A stretch of 17,883 nucleotides of DNA from an uncultured Dorea sp. (GTDB lineage: Bacteria > Bacillota > Clostridia > Lachnospirales > Lachnospiraceae). The first letter of the stretch is position 1; every line of letters starts with the position of its first letter. Location: assembly GCF_934294775.1 (NCBI RefSeq), contig NZ_CAKRAH010000053.1, forward strand, positions 1 to 17,883, in the 5' to 3' direction. Position numbers and translations under genes: made by a program. Positions 1-8,388 of this stretch are shown in pieces. The notes beneath the pieces were generated by a model. The model was given only the letters and a program-made list of their open reading frames with translations, was not told the DNA's origin and did no database searches.

Positions 1-1583
1 GGGAATAATAAAACATCGCGGATTGCCTGAGCGTCAGTCAATAACATTACCAGTCTGTCGATTCCGTATCCGATTCCACCTGTTGGCGGCATACCGATCT
101 CCAGTGCGTTCAGGAAGTCTTCATCTGTGTGGTTCGCTTCTTCATCACCAGCTGCGAATGCTTCTTCCTGTGCTGCAAAACGTTCTCTCTGGTCGATTGG
201 GTCATTTAACTCTGAGTATGCGTTACACATCTCACGTCCGTATACATATAATTCAAAACGCTCTACGTAGTTTGGATCTTCCGGATTCTTCTTTGTCAGT
301 GGTGAGATCTCGATTGGATGATCTGTTACAAATGTAGGCTGGATCATCTTCTCTTCGCAGAACTCATCGAAGAACAGGTTCAGGATATCCCCCTTCTTAT
401 GACGTTCTTCATATTCTACGTGATGCTCGTCTGCTAATGCTTTTGCTTCTTCGTCTGTCTTAACTTCTGCGAAGTCAACACCTGCATACTTCTTAACTGC
501 ATCGATCATGGAGATTCTTTCGAATGGTTTTGCCATATCGATGACTGTTCCGTTGTAGCTGATTACTGCGCTTCCGCATACTTTTTCTGCGAGGTAACGG
601 AACATACTCTCTGTCAGTTCCATCATTCCTTCATAGTCTGTATATGCCTGGTATAATTCCATCAATGTAAATTCAGGGTTATGACGTGTATCTACACCTT
701 CGTTACGGAATACTCGTCCGATCTCGTATACTCTCTCAAGTCCTCCGACGATCAGTCTCTTCAGATATAATTCCAGGGAAATACGGAGTTTTACATCTTC
801 GTTCAGTGCATTATAATGTGTCTCAAATGGTCTTGCAGCTGCTCCACCTGCATTGCTTACAAGCATCGGAGTCTCAACTTCCATGAATCCGCGTCCATCT
901 AAGAAGTTACGGATCTCTTTGATGATCTTTGAACGTTTGATAAATGTCTCTTTTGACTCTGGGTTCATGATCAGGTCTACGTATCTCTGACGGTAACGTG
1001 TATCTGTATCTGTTAATCCATGGAACTTCTCCGGAAGGATTTGTAAACTCTTGGAAAGAAGTGTCATCTTCTCTGCATGGATAGAGATTTCCCCTGTTCT
1101 TGTTCTGAAAGCGAATCCCTCCAGTCCGAAAATATCACCGATATCAGAACGTTTGAAATCTGCATAAGAATCTGTTCCGATTGCATCTCTTGCAACATAT
1201 ACCTGGATGCTTCCCTGAAGATCCTGGATATTGCAGAATGAAGCCTTACCCATAACTCTCTTGAACATCATACGTCCTGCGATTGATACATGAATCGGAT
1301 TGGCATCCATGATGCTTCTTCTTTCTTCATAATCTTTCTTCAGAATCTCTTTTGCCTGTTCTTCATCCATACCTTCTACATCTGGTGTCTGATGATCTTT
1401 TAAAAGTTCTGCCTCATGTGCTTCATACAGACTTTTCACTTCAAGTGAATGATGTGTCTGATCGAATTTTGTAATCTGGAACGGGTCTTTTCCGTTCTGC
1501 TGCAGTTCTGCTAATTTTTCACGACGAACCTTTCTTAACTGGTTTACGTCCTGTTCCTGTCCATTGTTCTGCTGCTTAGCCAC
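1..1583 (-). CDS. lysS: Lysine--tRNA ligase, class II (3' end beyond window)
   Basis: Charges tRNA-Lys with lysine in the cytoplasm. The minus strand reads open from a GTG at 1581-1583 to the window edge, 527 codons with no stop, so the C-terminus is missing. The chosen start reads MAKQQNNGQEQDV and is preceded by AAGGAAGGAG at good spacing; no ATG fits better. The N-terminal half is the OB-fold anticodon-binding region (for example SIAGRMMFKRVMGKASF). The class II catalytic core follows: FRNEGVDTRHNPEFTLME is motif 2, and GGIGYGIDRLVMLLT near the window edge is motif 3. A typical bacterial LysRS ends about ten residues past the visible part, but some Clostridia carry a C-terminal extension, which cannot be judged here. 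It lies 94 nt downstream of greA, probably in one transcript. Confidence 0.96.
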   Translation of the reverse strand, partial: MAKQQNNGQEQDVNQLRKVRREKLAELQQNGKDPFQITKFDQTHHSLEVKSLYEAHEAELLKDHQTPDVEGMDEEQAKEILKKDYEERRSIMDANPIHVSIAGRMMFKRVMGKASFCNIQDLQGSIQVYVARDAIGTDSYADFKRSDIGDIFGLEGFAFRTRTGEISIHAEKMTLLSKSLQILPEKFHGLTDTDTRYRQRYVDLIMNPESKETFIKRSKIIKEIRNFLDGRGFMEVETPMLVSNAGGAAARPFETHYNALNEDVKLRISLELYLKRLIVGGLERVYEIGRVFRNEGVDTRHNPEFTLMELYQAYTDYEGMMELTESMFRYLAEKVCGSAVISYNGTVIDMAKPFERISMIDAVKKYAGVDFAEVKTDEEAKALADEHHVEYEERHKKGDILNLFFDEFCEEKMIQPTFVTDHPIEISPLTKKNPEDPNYVERFELYVYGREMCNAYSELNDPIDQRERFAAQEEAFAAGDEEANHTDEDFLNALEIGMPPTGGIGYGIDRLVMLLTDAQAIRDVLLF

Positions 1584-1614
1584 TTTATATTCTCCTTCCT
1601 TATCCGAATTCAGA

Positions 1615-1632
1615 CCTCTCTTATAAGAGAGG
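1615..1632. repeat. Perfect 18-bp palindrome between greA and lysS
   Basis: CCTCTCTTATAAGAGAGG reads identically on both strands. After one mismatch it extends by three more pairs on each side (1611-1636). In the greA-lysS RNA it can form a hairpin just before the lysS ribosome binding site. No U-run follows it on either strand, so it is not a standard terminator. It could be a processing site, an mRNA stabiliser or a protein-binding site. Confidence 0.6.
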
Positions 1633-1677
1633 CCTGAGTGTATCCTGGTTATTCTTCGACGGGTGTCCGCCTGTCTC

Positions 1678-2160
1678 TTATAATGAACGGCTGATGTCCA
1701 GTACTTTGTACTCCATTACTCCTGCCTGTGTTTCTACAGTTACGACATCCCCTATCTTCTTGCCCATCAGAGCCTGGCCAACTGGTGATTCATTGGAGAT
1801 CTTTCCTTCCAGACTGTTCGCCTCTGTAGATCCAACCAGTTTGAATTCCATCTCTTCGTCAAATGTGATGTCGAATACTTTTACTGTACATCCGATATTG
1901 ATCTTATCGAAGTCAACTTCTTCTTCTACTACTACTTCTGCATTCTTAAGGATACCTTCCAGCTCTTCGATACGTGCTTCGATGTCTCTCTGCTCATCTT
2001 TTGCTGCATCGTACTCAGCATTCTCTGATAAGTCCCCCTGTTCTCTTGCTTCTTTGATCTTCTGAGCGATCTCTCTACGTTTTACAACCTTGAGGTTCTC
2101 AAGTTCATCTTCCAGTGCTTTTAAACCAGCATAAGTAAGTAATTTCTTCTTTGCTTCCAT
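1678..2160 (-). CDS. greA: Transcription elongation factor GreA
   Basis: Rescues backtracked RNA polymerase by inserting a coiled coil into the secondary channel and stimulating transcript cleavage. The protein is 160 aa, the usual length. Residues 1-75 form the charged coiled coil with the tip motif GDLSENAEY at 42-50, which holds the acidic residues D43 and E46. Residues 80-160 are the FKBP-like C-terminal domain ending VGQALMGKKIGDVVTVET...YKVLDISRSL. A longer frame opens at 2217. The start at 2160 (MEAKKKLLTYAGL) was chosen because it matches family length and has AAAGGAAG about 9 nt upstream. A consensus promoter lies about 100 nt upstream, and lysS follows. Confidence 0.96.
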   Translation of the reverse strand: MEAKKKLLTYAGLKALEDELENLKVVKRREIAQKIKEAREQGDLSENAEYDAAKDEQRDIEARIEELEGILKNAEVVVEEEVDFDKINIGCTVKVFDITFDEEMEFKLVGSTEANSLEGKISNESPVGQALMGKKIGDVVTVETQAGVMEYKVLDISRSL

Positions 2161-2269
2161 GTGTTTTGCTTCCTTTCTTTTCCCACTATTATCCTGACAA
2201 TTTTCTGTCTGAATCATCTATCTAAATGTTTTATATGTCATAGAATAAAGATACTTTCACAATTTCATT

Positions 2270-2298
2270 ATTATACATAAATGCCTGTTTTATGTCAA
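2270..2298 (-). promoter_or_regulatory. Consensus sigma-A promoter for greA-lysS
   Basis: On the minus strand TTGACA (2293-2298) and TATAAT (2270-2275) are both perfect and separated by exactly 17 nt. The predicted transcript starts near 2263 and gives greA a leader of about 100 nt. Confidence 0.9.
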
Positions 2299-2421
2299 TG
2301 TTTTTATCGGGCGGAAACGCTTATTTTCTGCCTGTTTCCGGCATTTCTTTGTCCTTTTCGACAGCTTTTTTCATCCCCGGCCAAAAACAGTGTTCAAATG
2401 CTCTTCCTTTCCGGCTATCCG

Positions 2422-3378
2422 CTACACAATTGCCCGGTCAAGAAGCTCTTCCAATTCCTCGTAAGACTCTACCTGATTGATCGCATCCCTGAGTTTCGCA
2501 GAGCCTTTCATTCCTTTCGTATACCAGGCTACATGCTTTCGCATCTCCCTTATTCCGATAAAATCTCCTTTGAACTCAATCTGAAGTCTTGCATGACGCA
2601 GCATCGTTTCTTTGATCTGTTCCGGTGTCGGTCTTGGTGGAACAACGCCTGTTCTTTCGTATTCCTGAAGCTCATGAAAAATCCACGGATTTCCCTGGGC
2701 ACCTCTTCCGATCATCACCCCGTCACAGCCTGTTTCTCTCCGCATCTGAAGTGCCATCTCTCCGGACGTCACATCGCCATTTCCGATTACCGGAATGGAT
2801 ACCGCTTCTTTTACCTGACGGATAATGTCCCAGTCCGCCTTACCAGAATAATACTGTTCTCTGGTTCTTCCGTGTACAGCAACTGCTGCACCCCCGGCTT
2901 CTTCTATGATCTTTGCGATCTCCACTGCATTGATACTGTCATCATCAAATCCTTTTCTGATCTTTACTGTCACAGGTTTTTCAATTGCTTTTGATACTGC
3001 TGACACAATCTCATATACTAACTTTGGATTCTTCATGAGTGCAGAGCCTTCTCCATTTCGCACCACCTTTGGTACCGGACAGCCCATATTGATATCCAGA
3101 ATCTGAAATGGCAGTTCCTCGATCATCTTTGCCATCTCACTCATGATCTTCGGATCCGATCCAAAGAGCTGTAATGACACCGGATATTCCTCCGGGTGGA
3201 TTGCAAGTAATGCTTTTGTATTTTTATTCTTATATTGCAAAGCTTTGGCGCTGATCATCTCCATGCAGAGAAGTCCTGCTCCTTGTTCTTTGCAAAGTAG
3301 TCTGAACGGCAGATCCGTTACTCCGGCCATTGGCGCAAGAATATATGGATTTGCCAAATTAACATTCCCGATTTTCAT
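2422..3378 (-). CDS. dusB: tRNA dihydrouridine synthase, DusB type
   Basis: FMN- and NADPH-dependent enzyme that reduces uridine to dihydrouridine in the tRNA D-loop. The protein is 318 aa, normal for the family. The N-terminal TIM barrel opens with YILAPMAGVTDLPFR (residues 12-26). DINMGCPVPKV follows at 95-105 with the catalytic cysteine C100. VHGRTREQYYSG and GNGDV are further FMN/substrate motifs, and the C-terminal helical domain is present. The ATG at 3378 has GGAGTAGG just upstream. The greA promoter lies beyond the stop, and an unusual 96-nt hairpin lies between this gene and coaX. The Dus subtype is inferred from overall resemblance and synteny. Confidence 0.93.
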   Translation of the reverse strand: MKIGNVNLANPYILAPMAGVTDLPFRLLCKEQGAGLLCMEMISAKALQYKNKNTKALLAIHPEEYPVSLQLFGSDPKIMSEMAKMIEELPFQILDINMGCPVPKVVRNGEGSALMKNPKLVYEIVSAVSKAIEKPVTVKIRKGFDDDSINAVEIAKIIEEAGGAAVAVHGRTREQYYSGKADWDIIRQVKEAVSIPVIGNGDVTSGEMALQMRRETGCDGVMIGRGAQGNPWIFHELQEYERTGVVPPRPTPEQIKETMLRHARLQIEFKGDFIGIREMRKHVAWYTKGMKGSAKLRDAINQVESYEELEELLDRAIV

Positions 3379-3452
3379 CTTTCCTACTCCTGTTATTTTT
3401 ATTCCTGCAGAATACGTTCGCTATATACGTGATTCTGAAAATTCCGAATAAG

Positions 3453-3548
3453 AAATGAGTAGCACTCTGTGCAAATACCGCCGGTCAGCCTTTTTTCAGA
3501 TACACTTTCGGCTGCCGCAATCATATTTGCACAAAATGCTGCTCATTT
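3453..3548. repeat. Long imperfect inverted repeat between coaX and dusB
   Basis: Arms 3454-3477 and 3524-3547 (24 positions each) differ at three positions when one is reverse-complemented. As minus-strand RNA, the direction of the flanking genes, the stem has 21 Watson-Crick pairs, two G-U wobbles and one C-A mismatch. The interior holds a second stem (3510-3516 with 3483-3490, seven pairs and one bulge) around a 19-nt loop. There is no strong U-run at either end, so it is not a canonical terminator. Confidence 0.7.
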
Positions 3549-3577
3549 TCATCTAACTTACATTTGCAATATGTTTC

Positions 3578-4354
3578 TTACTTTGTTCTTTTATTTTTCT
3601 CGTATATAAAACGAAGTCCCTTTAATGTCAATTCCGAATCATAGATATCAATCATATCTGTTTCATTTGCAATGATCTTGCCAAGTCCGCCGGTTGCCAC
3701 TACTTTTGCATCTTTGTATCCGGATTCTTCTCTCAGACATTTGATAATATATTCTGTCTGACCGATCTGACCATATACCAGCCCTGCCTGCATCGCAGAG
3801 ATCGTCTCTTTTGCAAGGATTGTCTCTGGTTTCTTGATCTCAATTGCCGGAAGCATATCTGCTTCTCCCCAGAGCGACTGGGCAGATGTACGGATTCCCG
3901 GTGCAATCACACCCGCTTCAAATGTACCATCCGGTCCTATAATGTCAAATGTGGTTGCTGTTCCATAATCTACTACAATCGTCGGTCCACCATATTCCGA
4001 ATACGCACCTACTGCGTCTACGATACGGTCCGGTCCAACCTGTCTTGGATTCTCAGTTACAATACGGATACCGGTCTTAATTCCAGCCGATACAACCACC
4101 GGTTTTACTCCAAAATACTTAATGATCGCACTACCTAATGAATGCATCACATCCGGAACTACAGATGCGATAATTACCGCATTGATCCTTGAACTTTCAA
4201 TTCCATGTCTTTCTACCAGTTCCTGTAATGTAATTCCATATTCATCTGATGTTCTTGGCTGCTTTGTCTTTATCCGGAATGTGCCGAATAATTCTTCTCC
4301 ATCGAATACCCCAAGTGTAATATTGGTATTTCCTACATCTATTACCAGAAGCAT
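3578..4354 (-). CDS. coaX: Type III pantothenate kinase
   Basis: ATP-dependent phosphorylation of pantothenate, the first step of coenzyme A synthesis. The protein is 258 aa, typical for CoaX. It has the ASKHA fold: LLVIDVGNTNITLGVF at 2-17 is the phosphate-1 loop, GPDR at 107-110 is the pantothenate-site motif, and VVDYGTATTFD at 127-137 is the phosphate-2 region. The ATG at 4354 is preceded by AGGAGG with about 6 nt spacing. It overlaps the end of the upstream small gene by 13 nt, which suggests translational coupling. Type III kinases are generally not feedback-inhibited by CoA. Confidence 0.95.
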   Translation of the reverse strand: MLLVIDVGNTNITLGVFDGEELFGTFRIKTKQPRTSDEYGITLQELVERHGIESSRINAVIIASVVPDVMHSLGSAIIKYFGVKPVVVSAGIKTGIRIVTENPRQVGPDRIVDAVGAYSEYGGPTIVVDYGTATTFDIIGPDGTFEAGVIAPGIRTSAQSLWGEADMLPAIEIKKPETILAKETISAMQAGLVYGQIGQTEYIIKCLREESGYKDAKVVATGGLGKIIANETDMIDIYDSELTLKGLRFIYEKNKRTK

Positions 4355-4743
4355 ACTGTTCCTCCTGCTTTTTCTCTTTCTTTTTCCGTATCTTCCCCGT
4401 CTTCAAGATTTACATCTTCTCCAAGGAAGAATACACGGTAATATAACTGCAATGCCTGCAGAAGATCCTGCTTCTCTCTTTGCAGCTGCTTGATCTTTAA
4501 CTGACTTCCGATATCATCGAATGTCGGATCAAAGTCTTCACATGTAACTTCAAAGCACAATTCTCCGTCTTCTTCATATACCAGTGTCAGGATTCCTCCC
4601 ACATCATGTACATAGAGTACGCACATGATCTTTAATTCATTTTTTACATCTTCCGGAAGCTGTTCAAAATCCGGATTCAGATAATATTTTTCTTCATAGG
4701 AATTGGCTCCGCAAAGCACTACTTTTCCATCATACATATCCAT
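4342..4743 (-). CDS. Small acidic protein of unknown function (DUF6145-like)
   Basis: A 133-aa acidic protein with no signal peptide or membrane segment. It opens MDMYDGKVVLCGANSYEEKY and has an alternating hydrophobic stretch (IMCVLYVHDVGGILTLVYEE, about residues 39-58) that looks like beta strands. A helical part around 80-105 (KIKQLQREKQDLLQALQLYY) leads to a highly charged tail. From memory it resembles a Clostridia family annotated as DUF6145, which I could not verify. It overlaps birA by 14 nt and coaX by 13 nt, so it is almost certainly co-translated with these cofactor genes. Function unknown. Confidence 0.82.
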   Translation of the reverse strand: MDMYDGKVVLCGANSYEEKYYLNPDFEQLPEDVKNELKIMCVLYVHDVGGILTLVYEEDGELCFEVTCEDFDPTFDDIGSQLKIKQLQREKQDLLQALQLYYRVFFLGEDVNLEDGEDTEKEREKAGGTVCFW

Positions 4744-5710
4744 ATACTCCTCTTACCGATACTTCTCCGGCATATATCTCTTTTTCTTCTCCCTCAGCTG
4801 TCCTTACGATCAGCTCTCCGGTCTTGTTAATTCCGAGCGCATGTGCTTCGTATTCATTACCCGGTTCCAGTACTTTTACATCCCGGTCCAGGTTAACCAG
4901 CATCGAATTATAAAGCTCCTGCAATCCCGACAGATCTTCTGTCTTCACAAATATCTCATAGTCCTTTTCAAAGCTTTTCATAATCGCTGCAATTAGTTCC
5001 GAACGTTTCACCTGTTTACCAAGTTCCATCTTAAGCGACGAAGCAGTCTTCCTGATATCCTCCGGGAAGTCATCCTGGTTGACATTAATGCCTGCTCCAA
5101 TGACTACATGATTGATATAATCAATCTCCGTACTCATCTCTGTCAGGATTCCACAGATTTTCCGTCCATTTACTACGATGTCATTCGGCCACTTGATTTT
5201 GGTATCAAGTCCGGTTACTTCCTTAATGCCTTCTGCCACAGCAATTGCCATCACAAGTGTCAGCTGCGGAGCTTTCAGCGGCGAGATCTCCGGATACAGT
5301 AAGATCGTCATATAGATACTGCTTCCTGCCGGCGACTGCCACACGCGGCCGCGGCGGCCTTTTCCTGCCACCTGCATATCTGCCACAAATAATGTTCCAT
5401 GCGGGGCCTTGTTATCTCCCGCCTCTTTGGCACGGTTATTTGTCGAATCTATCTCATCATAATAGACAACATTGCTTCCTGCCCACTTTGTATCCATGAG
5501 ACTTTCAATCTCAGCCTTTGACATCACATCCGGACTGTCGATAAGGCGGTAGCCCTTGTTGCGCACCGCCTCTATCTGGTATCCTTCTTTTTTCAACTGA
5601 TCGATCACTTTCCAGACTGCCGTTCTTGACACCTGGAACTGTTCGCACAATTGTTGTCCGGAAATGTATGTATTACTTTCTTTTAACAAACGTAATATCT
5701 CTGATTTCAT
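4730..5710 (-). CDS. birA: Biotin--[acetyl-CoA carboxylase] ligase and biotin repressor BirA
   Basis: Activates biotin to biotinyl-AMP and attaches it to biotin carboxyl carrier proteins. The N-terminal winged helix (residues 1-60, ISGQQLCEQFQVSRTAVWKVIDQLKKEGY) indicates the bifunctional type that also represses biotin genes. Catalytic motifs are DSTNNRAKE at 88-96, GKGRRGRVWQSP at 116-127 (biotinyl-AMP loop), KWPNDIVVNGRKICGIL at 173-189 and GAGINVN at 205-211. The C-terminal SH3-like domain is present, and 326 aa is the usual length. The start at 5710 lies 15 nt after the argF stop; its ribosome site is weak, so coupling to argF translation is possible. No biotin operator was seen in the window. 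Confidence 0.95.
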   Translation of the reverse strand: MKSEILRLLKESNTYISGQQLCEQFQVSRTAVWKVIDQLKKEGYQIEAVRNKGYRLIDSPDVMSKAEIESLMDTKWAGSNVVYYDEIDSTNNRAKEAGDNKAPHGTLFVADMQVAGKGRRGRVWQSPAGSSIYMTILLYPEISPLKAPQLTLVMAIAVAEGIKEVTGLDTKIKWPNDIVVNGRKICGILTEMSTEIDYINHVVIGAGINVNQDDFPEDIRKTASSLKMELGKQVKRSELIAAIMKSFEKDYEIFVKTEDLSGLQELYNSMLVNLDRDVKVLEPGNEYEAHALGINKTGELIVRTAEGEEKEIYAGEVSVRGVYGYV

Positions 5711-5725
5711 AATGCTCTTATCTGC

Positions 5726-6721
5726 CTACTCTCTCTCGCCAAGTGTTGCAACCATTACTGCTTTGATTGTATGCATACGGTTTTCAGCCTCATCAAATAC
5801 TTTTGACTGTGGAGACTCGAATACCTCATCTGTAACTTCCATGTCATCAAGGCCGAATTTGTCATGAATCTGCTTGCCGATCTTGGTCTTCAGATCATGG
5901 AATGCCGGCAGGCAGTGTAAGAAGATTGCCTGTTCTCCTGCATTTTCCATTACTTTCTTCGTTACTTTGTATGGTGATAATTCACGGATACGTTCTTCCC
6001 ATACTTCGTCCGGCTCACCCATAGATACCCATACATCTGTGTAGATAACATCTGCGCCTTTTGTTCCGCTTTCGATGTCTTCTGTCAGTGTGATCGTAGC
6101 GCCACTTTCTTTTGCATAGCCTCTGCATGTCTCTACCAGTTCTTCATTCGGGAAGTAATTCTTTGAAGTGCATGCTACAAAGTGCATTCCAAGTTTTGCA
6201 CAAGCGATCATCAGAGAGTTACCCATGTTGTATCTGGCATCTCCCATGTATACAAGCTTGATTCCTTCCAGATGTCCGAAGTGCTCACGGATAGTCAGCA
6301 TATCTGCCAGCATCTGTGTTGGGTGGTATTCATTGGTCAGTCCGTTCCATACTGGAACTCCGGCATATTTTGCAAGGTCTTCTACGATTTCCTGACCGAA
6401 TCCACGGTATTCGATTCCGTCGAACATTCTTCCAAGTACTCTTGCTGTATCTTCGATACTTTCTTTCTTTCCAATCTGGGATCCAGATGGATCAAGGTAT
6501 GTGGTTCCCATCCCCATATCATGTGCTGCAACTTCAAATGCGCAGCGTGTTCTTGTACTTGTCTTTTCAAAGATCAGAGCAACATTCATTCCTCTGTACT
6601 TATCTACCGGAATTCCTTTTTTCTTCTTTTCTTTTAAATCTGCCGCGAGATCGATCATATAAGTGATCTCCTCTGGTGTAAAATCTTTCAGTGTCAGAAA
6701 ATTTCTTCCTTTCAAATCCAT
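5726..6721 (-). CDS. argF: Ornithine carbamoyltransferase
   Basis: Makes citrulline from ornithine and carbamoyl phosphate in arginine synthesis; in some anaerobes the same type of enzyme runs catabolically. The protein is 331 aa. The signature residues are present: STRTR at 55-59 (carbamoyl phosphate), HPTQ at 133-136, DVWVSMGE at 229-236 (ornithine loop) and HCLP at 269-272. The ATG at 6721 has a GAGG about 11 nt upstream. No other arginine gene is adjacent, so biosynthetic (argF) versus catabolic (arcB) use cannot be settled from context. It lies 95 nt downstream of the SPFH gene; no promoter or Arg box was recognised in that gap. Confidence 0.94.
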   Translation of the reverse strand: MDLKGRNFLTLKDFTPEEITYMIDLAADLKEKKKKGIPVDKYRGMNVALIFEKTSTRTRCAFEVAAHDMGMGTTYLDPSGSQIGKKESIEDTARVLGRMFDGIEYRGFGQEIVEDLAKYAGVPVWNGLTNEYHPTQMLADMLTIREHFGHLEGIKLVYMGDARYNMGNSLMIACAKLGMHFVACTSKNYFPNEELVETCRGYAKESGATITLTEDIESGTKGADVIYTDVWVSMGEPDEVWEERIRELSPYKVTKKVMENAGEQAIFLHCLPAFHDLKTKIGKQIHDKFGLDDMEVTDEVFESPQSKVFDEAENRMHTIKAVMVATLGERE

Positions 6722-6816
6722 TGTATCATACCTCGCTTTTTATCTACTATCTTTTGTCTCTTATCTTTTATCCGCCGTCTTTTGTGTGACAGCTGTCCGG
6801 CCATCACTCATTTTAT

Positions 6817-7764
6817 CTATTCCTCTTCTTTTTCCGCTTTGTCATCACCAGCATCCGCTGCAATCTCTGTCACGGATTTGACCAGTCCTGCAATCCCCTG
6901 AATCTCGGACGGGATAATGATCTTCGTTGCTTTTCCATCCGCAGCCTTGGCAAATGCTTCCAGACTCTTCATCGTAAGAACTGCTTCATCTGCTCCTGCT
7001 TCTTTCAGGAAACGGATACCGTCTGCATTTGCTTTCTGTACTTTTGCAATTGCTTCTGCTTTACCTTCTGCTTCACGGATAGTTGCTTCCTTACGGGCTT
7101 CCGCTCTTAAGATAGCTGCCTGCTTCTCTGCTTCCGCATCCAGGATTGCAGATTCTTTGTGACCTTCTGCCACAAGAATGGTTGACTTTTTCTCTCCTTC
7201 TGCACGAAGAATTGCTTCGCGGCGTTCACGCTCTGCTTTCATCTGTTTTTCCATCGCATCCTGAATAGCTGCAGGTGGAATGATGTTCTTAAGTTCTACA
7301 CGGTTTACTTTGATTCCCCAAGGGTCGGTGGCAACATCAAGGGATGCTCTCATCTTTGTATTGATCGTCTCTCTGGATGTCAGTGTCTGGTCTAATTCCA
7401 GATCTCCGATAATATTACGCAGTGTTGTTGCTGTCAGGTTCTCAATGGCCATGATCGGATTGGCAACACCGTAGCAGAACATCTTCGGATCTGTAATCTG
7501 GTAGAACACAACCGTATCAATCCGCATCGTTACATTGTCTTTTGTAATTACCGGCTGTGGTGCAAAATCAACAACCTGCTCTTTTAAATCCACTCTTCTT
7601 GCCACACGGTCCAGAATCGGAACCTTAAAATGCAGTCCGGTTCCCCATGTTGCCTGATAGGCTCCGAGTCTTTCAATAACAAGTGCCTGCGCCTGCCTTA
7701 CAACTTTTACGCAGGAGATCACCACACAGATCACAATAATCAATAAAATCAAACCTAAAATCAT
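6817..7764 (-). CDS. SPFH/band 7 membrane protein (stomatin/QmcA-like)
   Basis: A 315-aa membrane scaffold protein. Residues 2-22 form one N-terminal membrane segment. The SPFH domain follows (QALVIERLGAYQATWGTGLHFKVPILDRV, then FYQITDP and RNIIGDLELDQTLTSRETIN). A long alanine- and glutamate-rich coiled coil spans about residues 165-250 (EKQMKAERERREAILRAEGE and several similar heptads). The C-terminal part is typical of paraslipins (KIIIPSEIQGIAGLVKSV). Such proteins oligomerise at the membrane and are commonly paired with NfeD, as here: the nfeD stop lies 2 nt before this ATG. AAAGGAG precedes the start. The exact client is unknown. Confidence 0.92.
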   Translation of the reverse strand: MILGLILLIIVICVVISCVKVVRQAQALVIERLGAYQATWGTGLHFKVPILDRVARRVDLKEQVVDFAPQPVITKDNVTMRIDTVVFYQITDPKMFCYGVANPIMAIENLTATTLRNIIGDLELDQTLTSRETINTKMRASLDVATDPWGIKVNRVELKNIIPPAAIQDAMEKQMKAERERREAILRAEGEKKSTILVAEGHKESAILDAEAEKQAAILRAEARKEATIREAEGKAEAIAKVQKANADGIRFLKEAGADEAVLTMKSLEAFAKAADGKATKIIIPSEIQGIAGLVKSVTEIAADAGDDKAEKEEE

Positions 7765-7766
7765 AG

Positions 7767-8216
7767 TTACTCCTTTCCCGGCTGCTCACCTTTTTCCCTT
7801 ACGATGAGTTTTACGCCCTGAATCCCGTTGACTACAACAATCGTATTCTTCTGAATCTTTCCATCCGGTTCATCCGTCTTTGCCGACCAGATCTGTCCCC
7901 GGATCTCTACCTGTCCTTTGGCCTTGATCGTATCGATGTCTTCTGTGACAAGTGCCTGCTGCCCAATCAGACCTTCTGCATTCGTCTTCTGCCTCTCCTG
8001 ATTAAAATACTTCACCGCAATCGGTCTTGTCAGTACAAGCAGTACTGTTGAAACTACTATGAATACACCAACCTGGATCCATATGCCGAATCCCACCAGT
8101 CCGGTCAGAAATGCCATGACCGCACCTCCGGCAAACCAGATGGTCGTAAGCCCCATAGTTACAATCTCAATGATCAGAAGGACAATGAATATCGCCAGCC
8201 AATAGATTACTTTCAT
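7767..8216 (-). CDS. NfeD family membrane protein
   Basis: A 149-aa short NfeD partner of the downstream SPFH protein. Several membrane segments cover about residues 3-22, 24-45 and 48-63 (VIYWLAIFIVLLIIEIVTMG; TTIWFAGGAVMAFLTGLVGF; WIQVGVFIVVSTVLLVLTRP). A soluble OB-fold domain follows (GLIGQQALVTEDIDTIKAKG, then GQIWSAKTDE, with NTIVVVNGIQGVKLIV at the end). A TTG codon at 8243 could give a nine-residue longer product. The ATG at 8216 was preferred because AAAGGA lies 6 nt upstream and the first membrane helix begins at once. It likely forms a two-gene unit with the SPFH gene. Confidence 0.9.
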   Translation of the reverse strand: MKVIYWLAIFIVLLIIEIVTMGLTTIWFAGGAVMAFLTGLVGFGIWIQVGVFIVVSTVLLVLTRPIAVKYFNQERQKTNAEGLIGQQALVTEDIDTIKAKGQVEIRGQIWSAKTDEPDGKIQKNTIVVVNGIQGVKLIVREKGEQPGKE

Positions 8217-8261
8217 ACGCTGTCCTTTCTTTGTCTTAACCAATAGTATCTCTTGCCAACT

Positions 8262-8290
8262 ATATTACTATACTCCGCTAAAGAAAGCAA
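8262..8290 (-). promoter_or_regulatory. Possible promoter for the nfeD-SPFH unit
   Basis: On the minus strand TTGCTT (8285-8290) and TAATAT (8262-8267) are separated by 17 nt. An overlapping TATAGT is an alternative -10. The start of nfeD is about 45 nt downstream. The match is moderate. Confidence 0.42.
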
Positions 8291-8388
8291 TTTTCTTCGG
8301 CGAAATGACAGGATTGTATCTAATTTTGTCCTTTATATTTTGTCTTTTTACCGCACCTGTATCTGTATGAAATCCTCGTCAGCGTTTC

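Noticed and set aside
2312..2340. Hairpin CGGAAAC / GTTTCCG between dusB and the greA promoter as a terminator
   Set aside because: 7-bp stem with a 15-nt loop and no U-run on the minus strand; mild T-richness only on the plus strand, where there is no gene to terminate.
2281..2994. 237-codon plus-strand frame opposite dusB
   Set aside because: Lies antisense to a clear dusB gene, is rich in Phe, Cys and Ser as shadow frames are, and has no ribosome site.
6722..6816. Arginine operator or promoter in front of argF
   Set aside because: Only loose GATAAAA-type repeats were seen; nothing matched an Arg box or a spaced -35/-10 pair well enough.
8217..8243. Longer NfeD start at the TTG codon
   Set aside because: The ATG at 8216 has AAAGGA at proper spacing and places the first membrane helix at the N-terminus.
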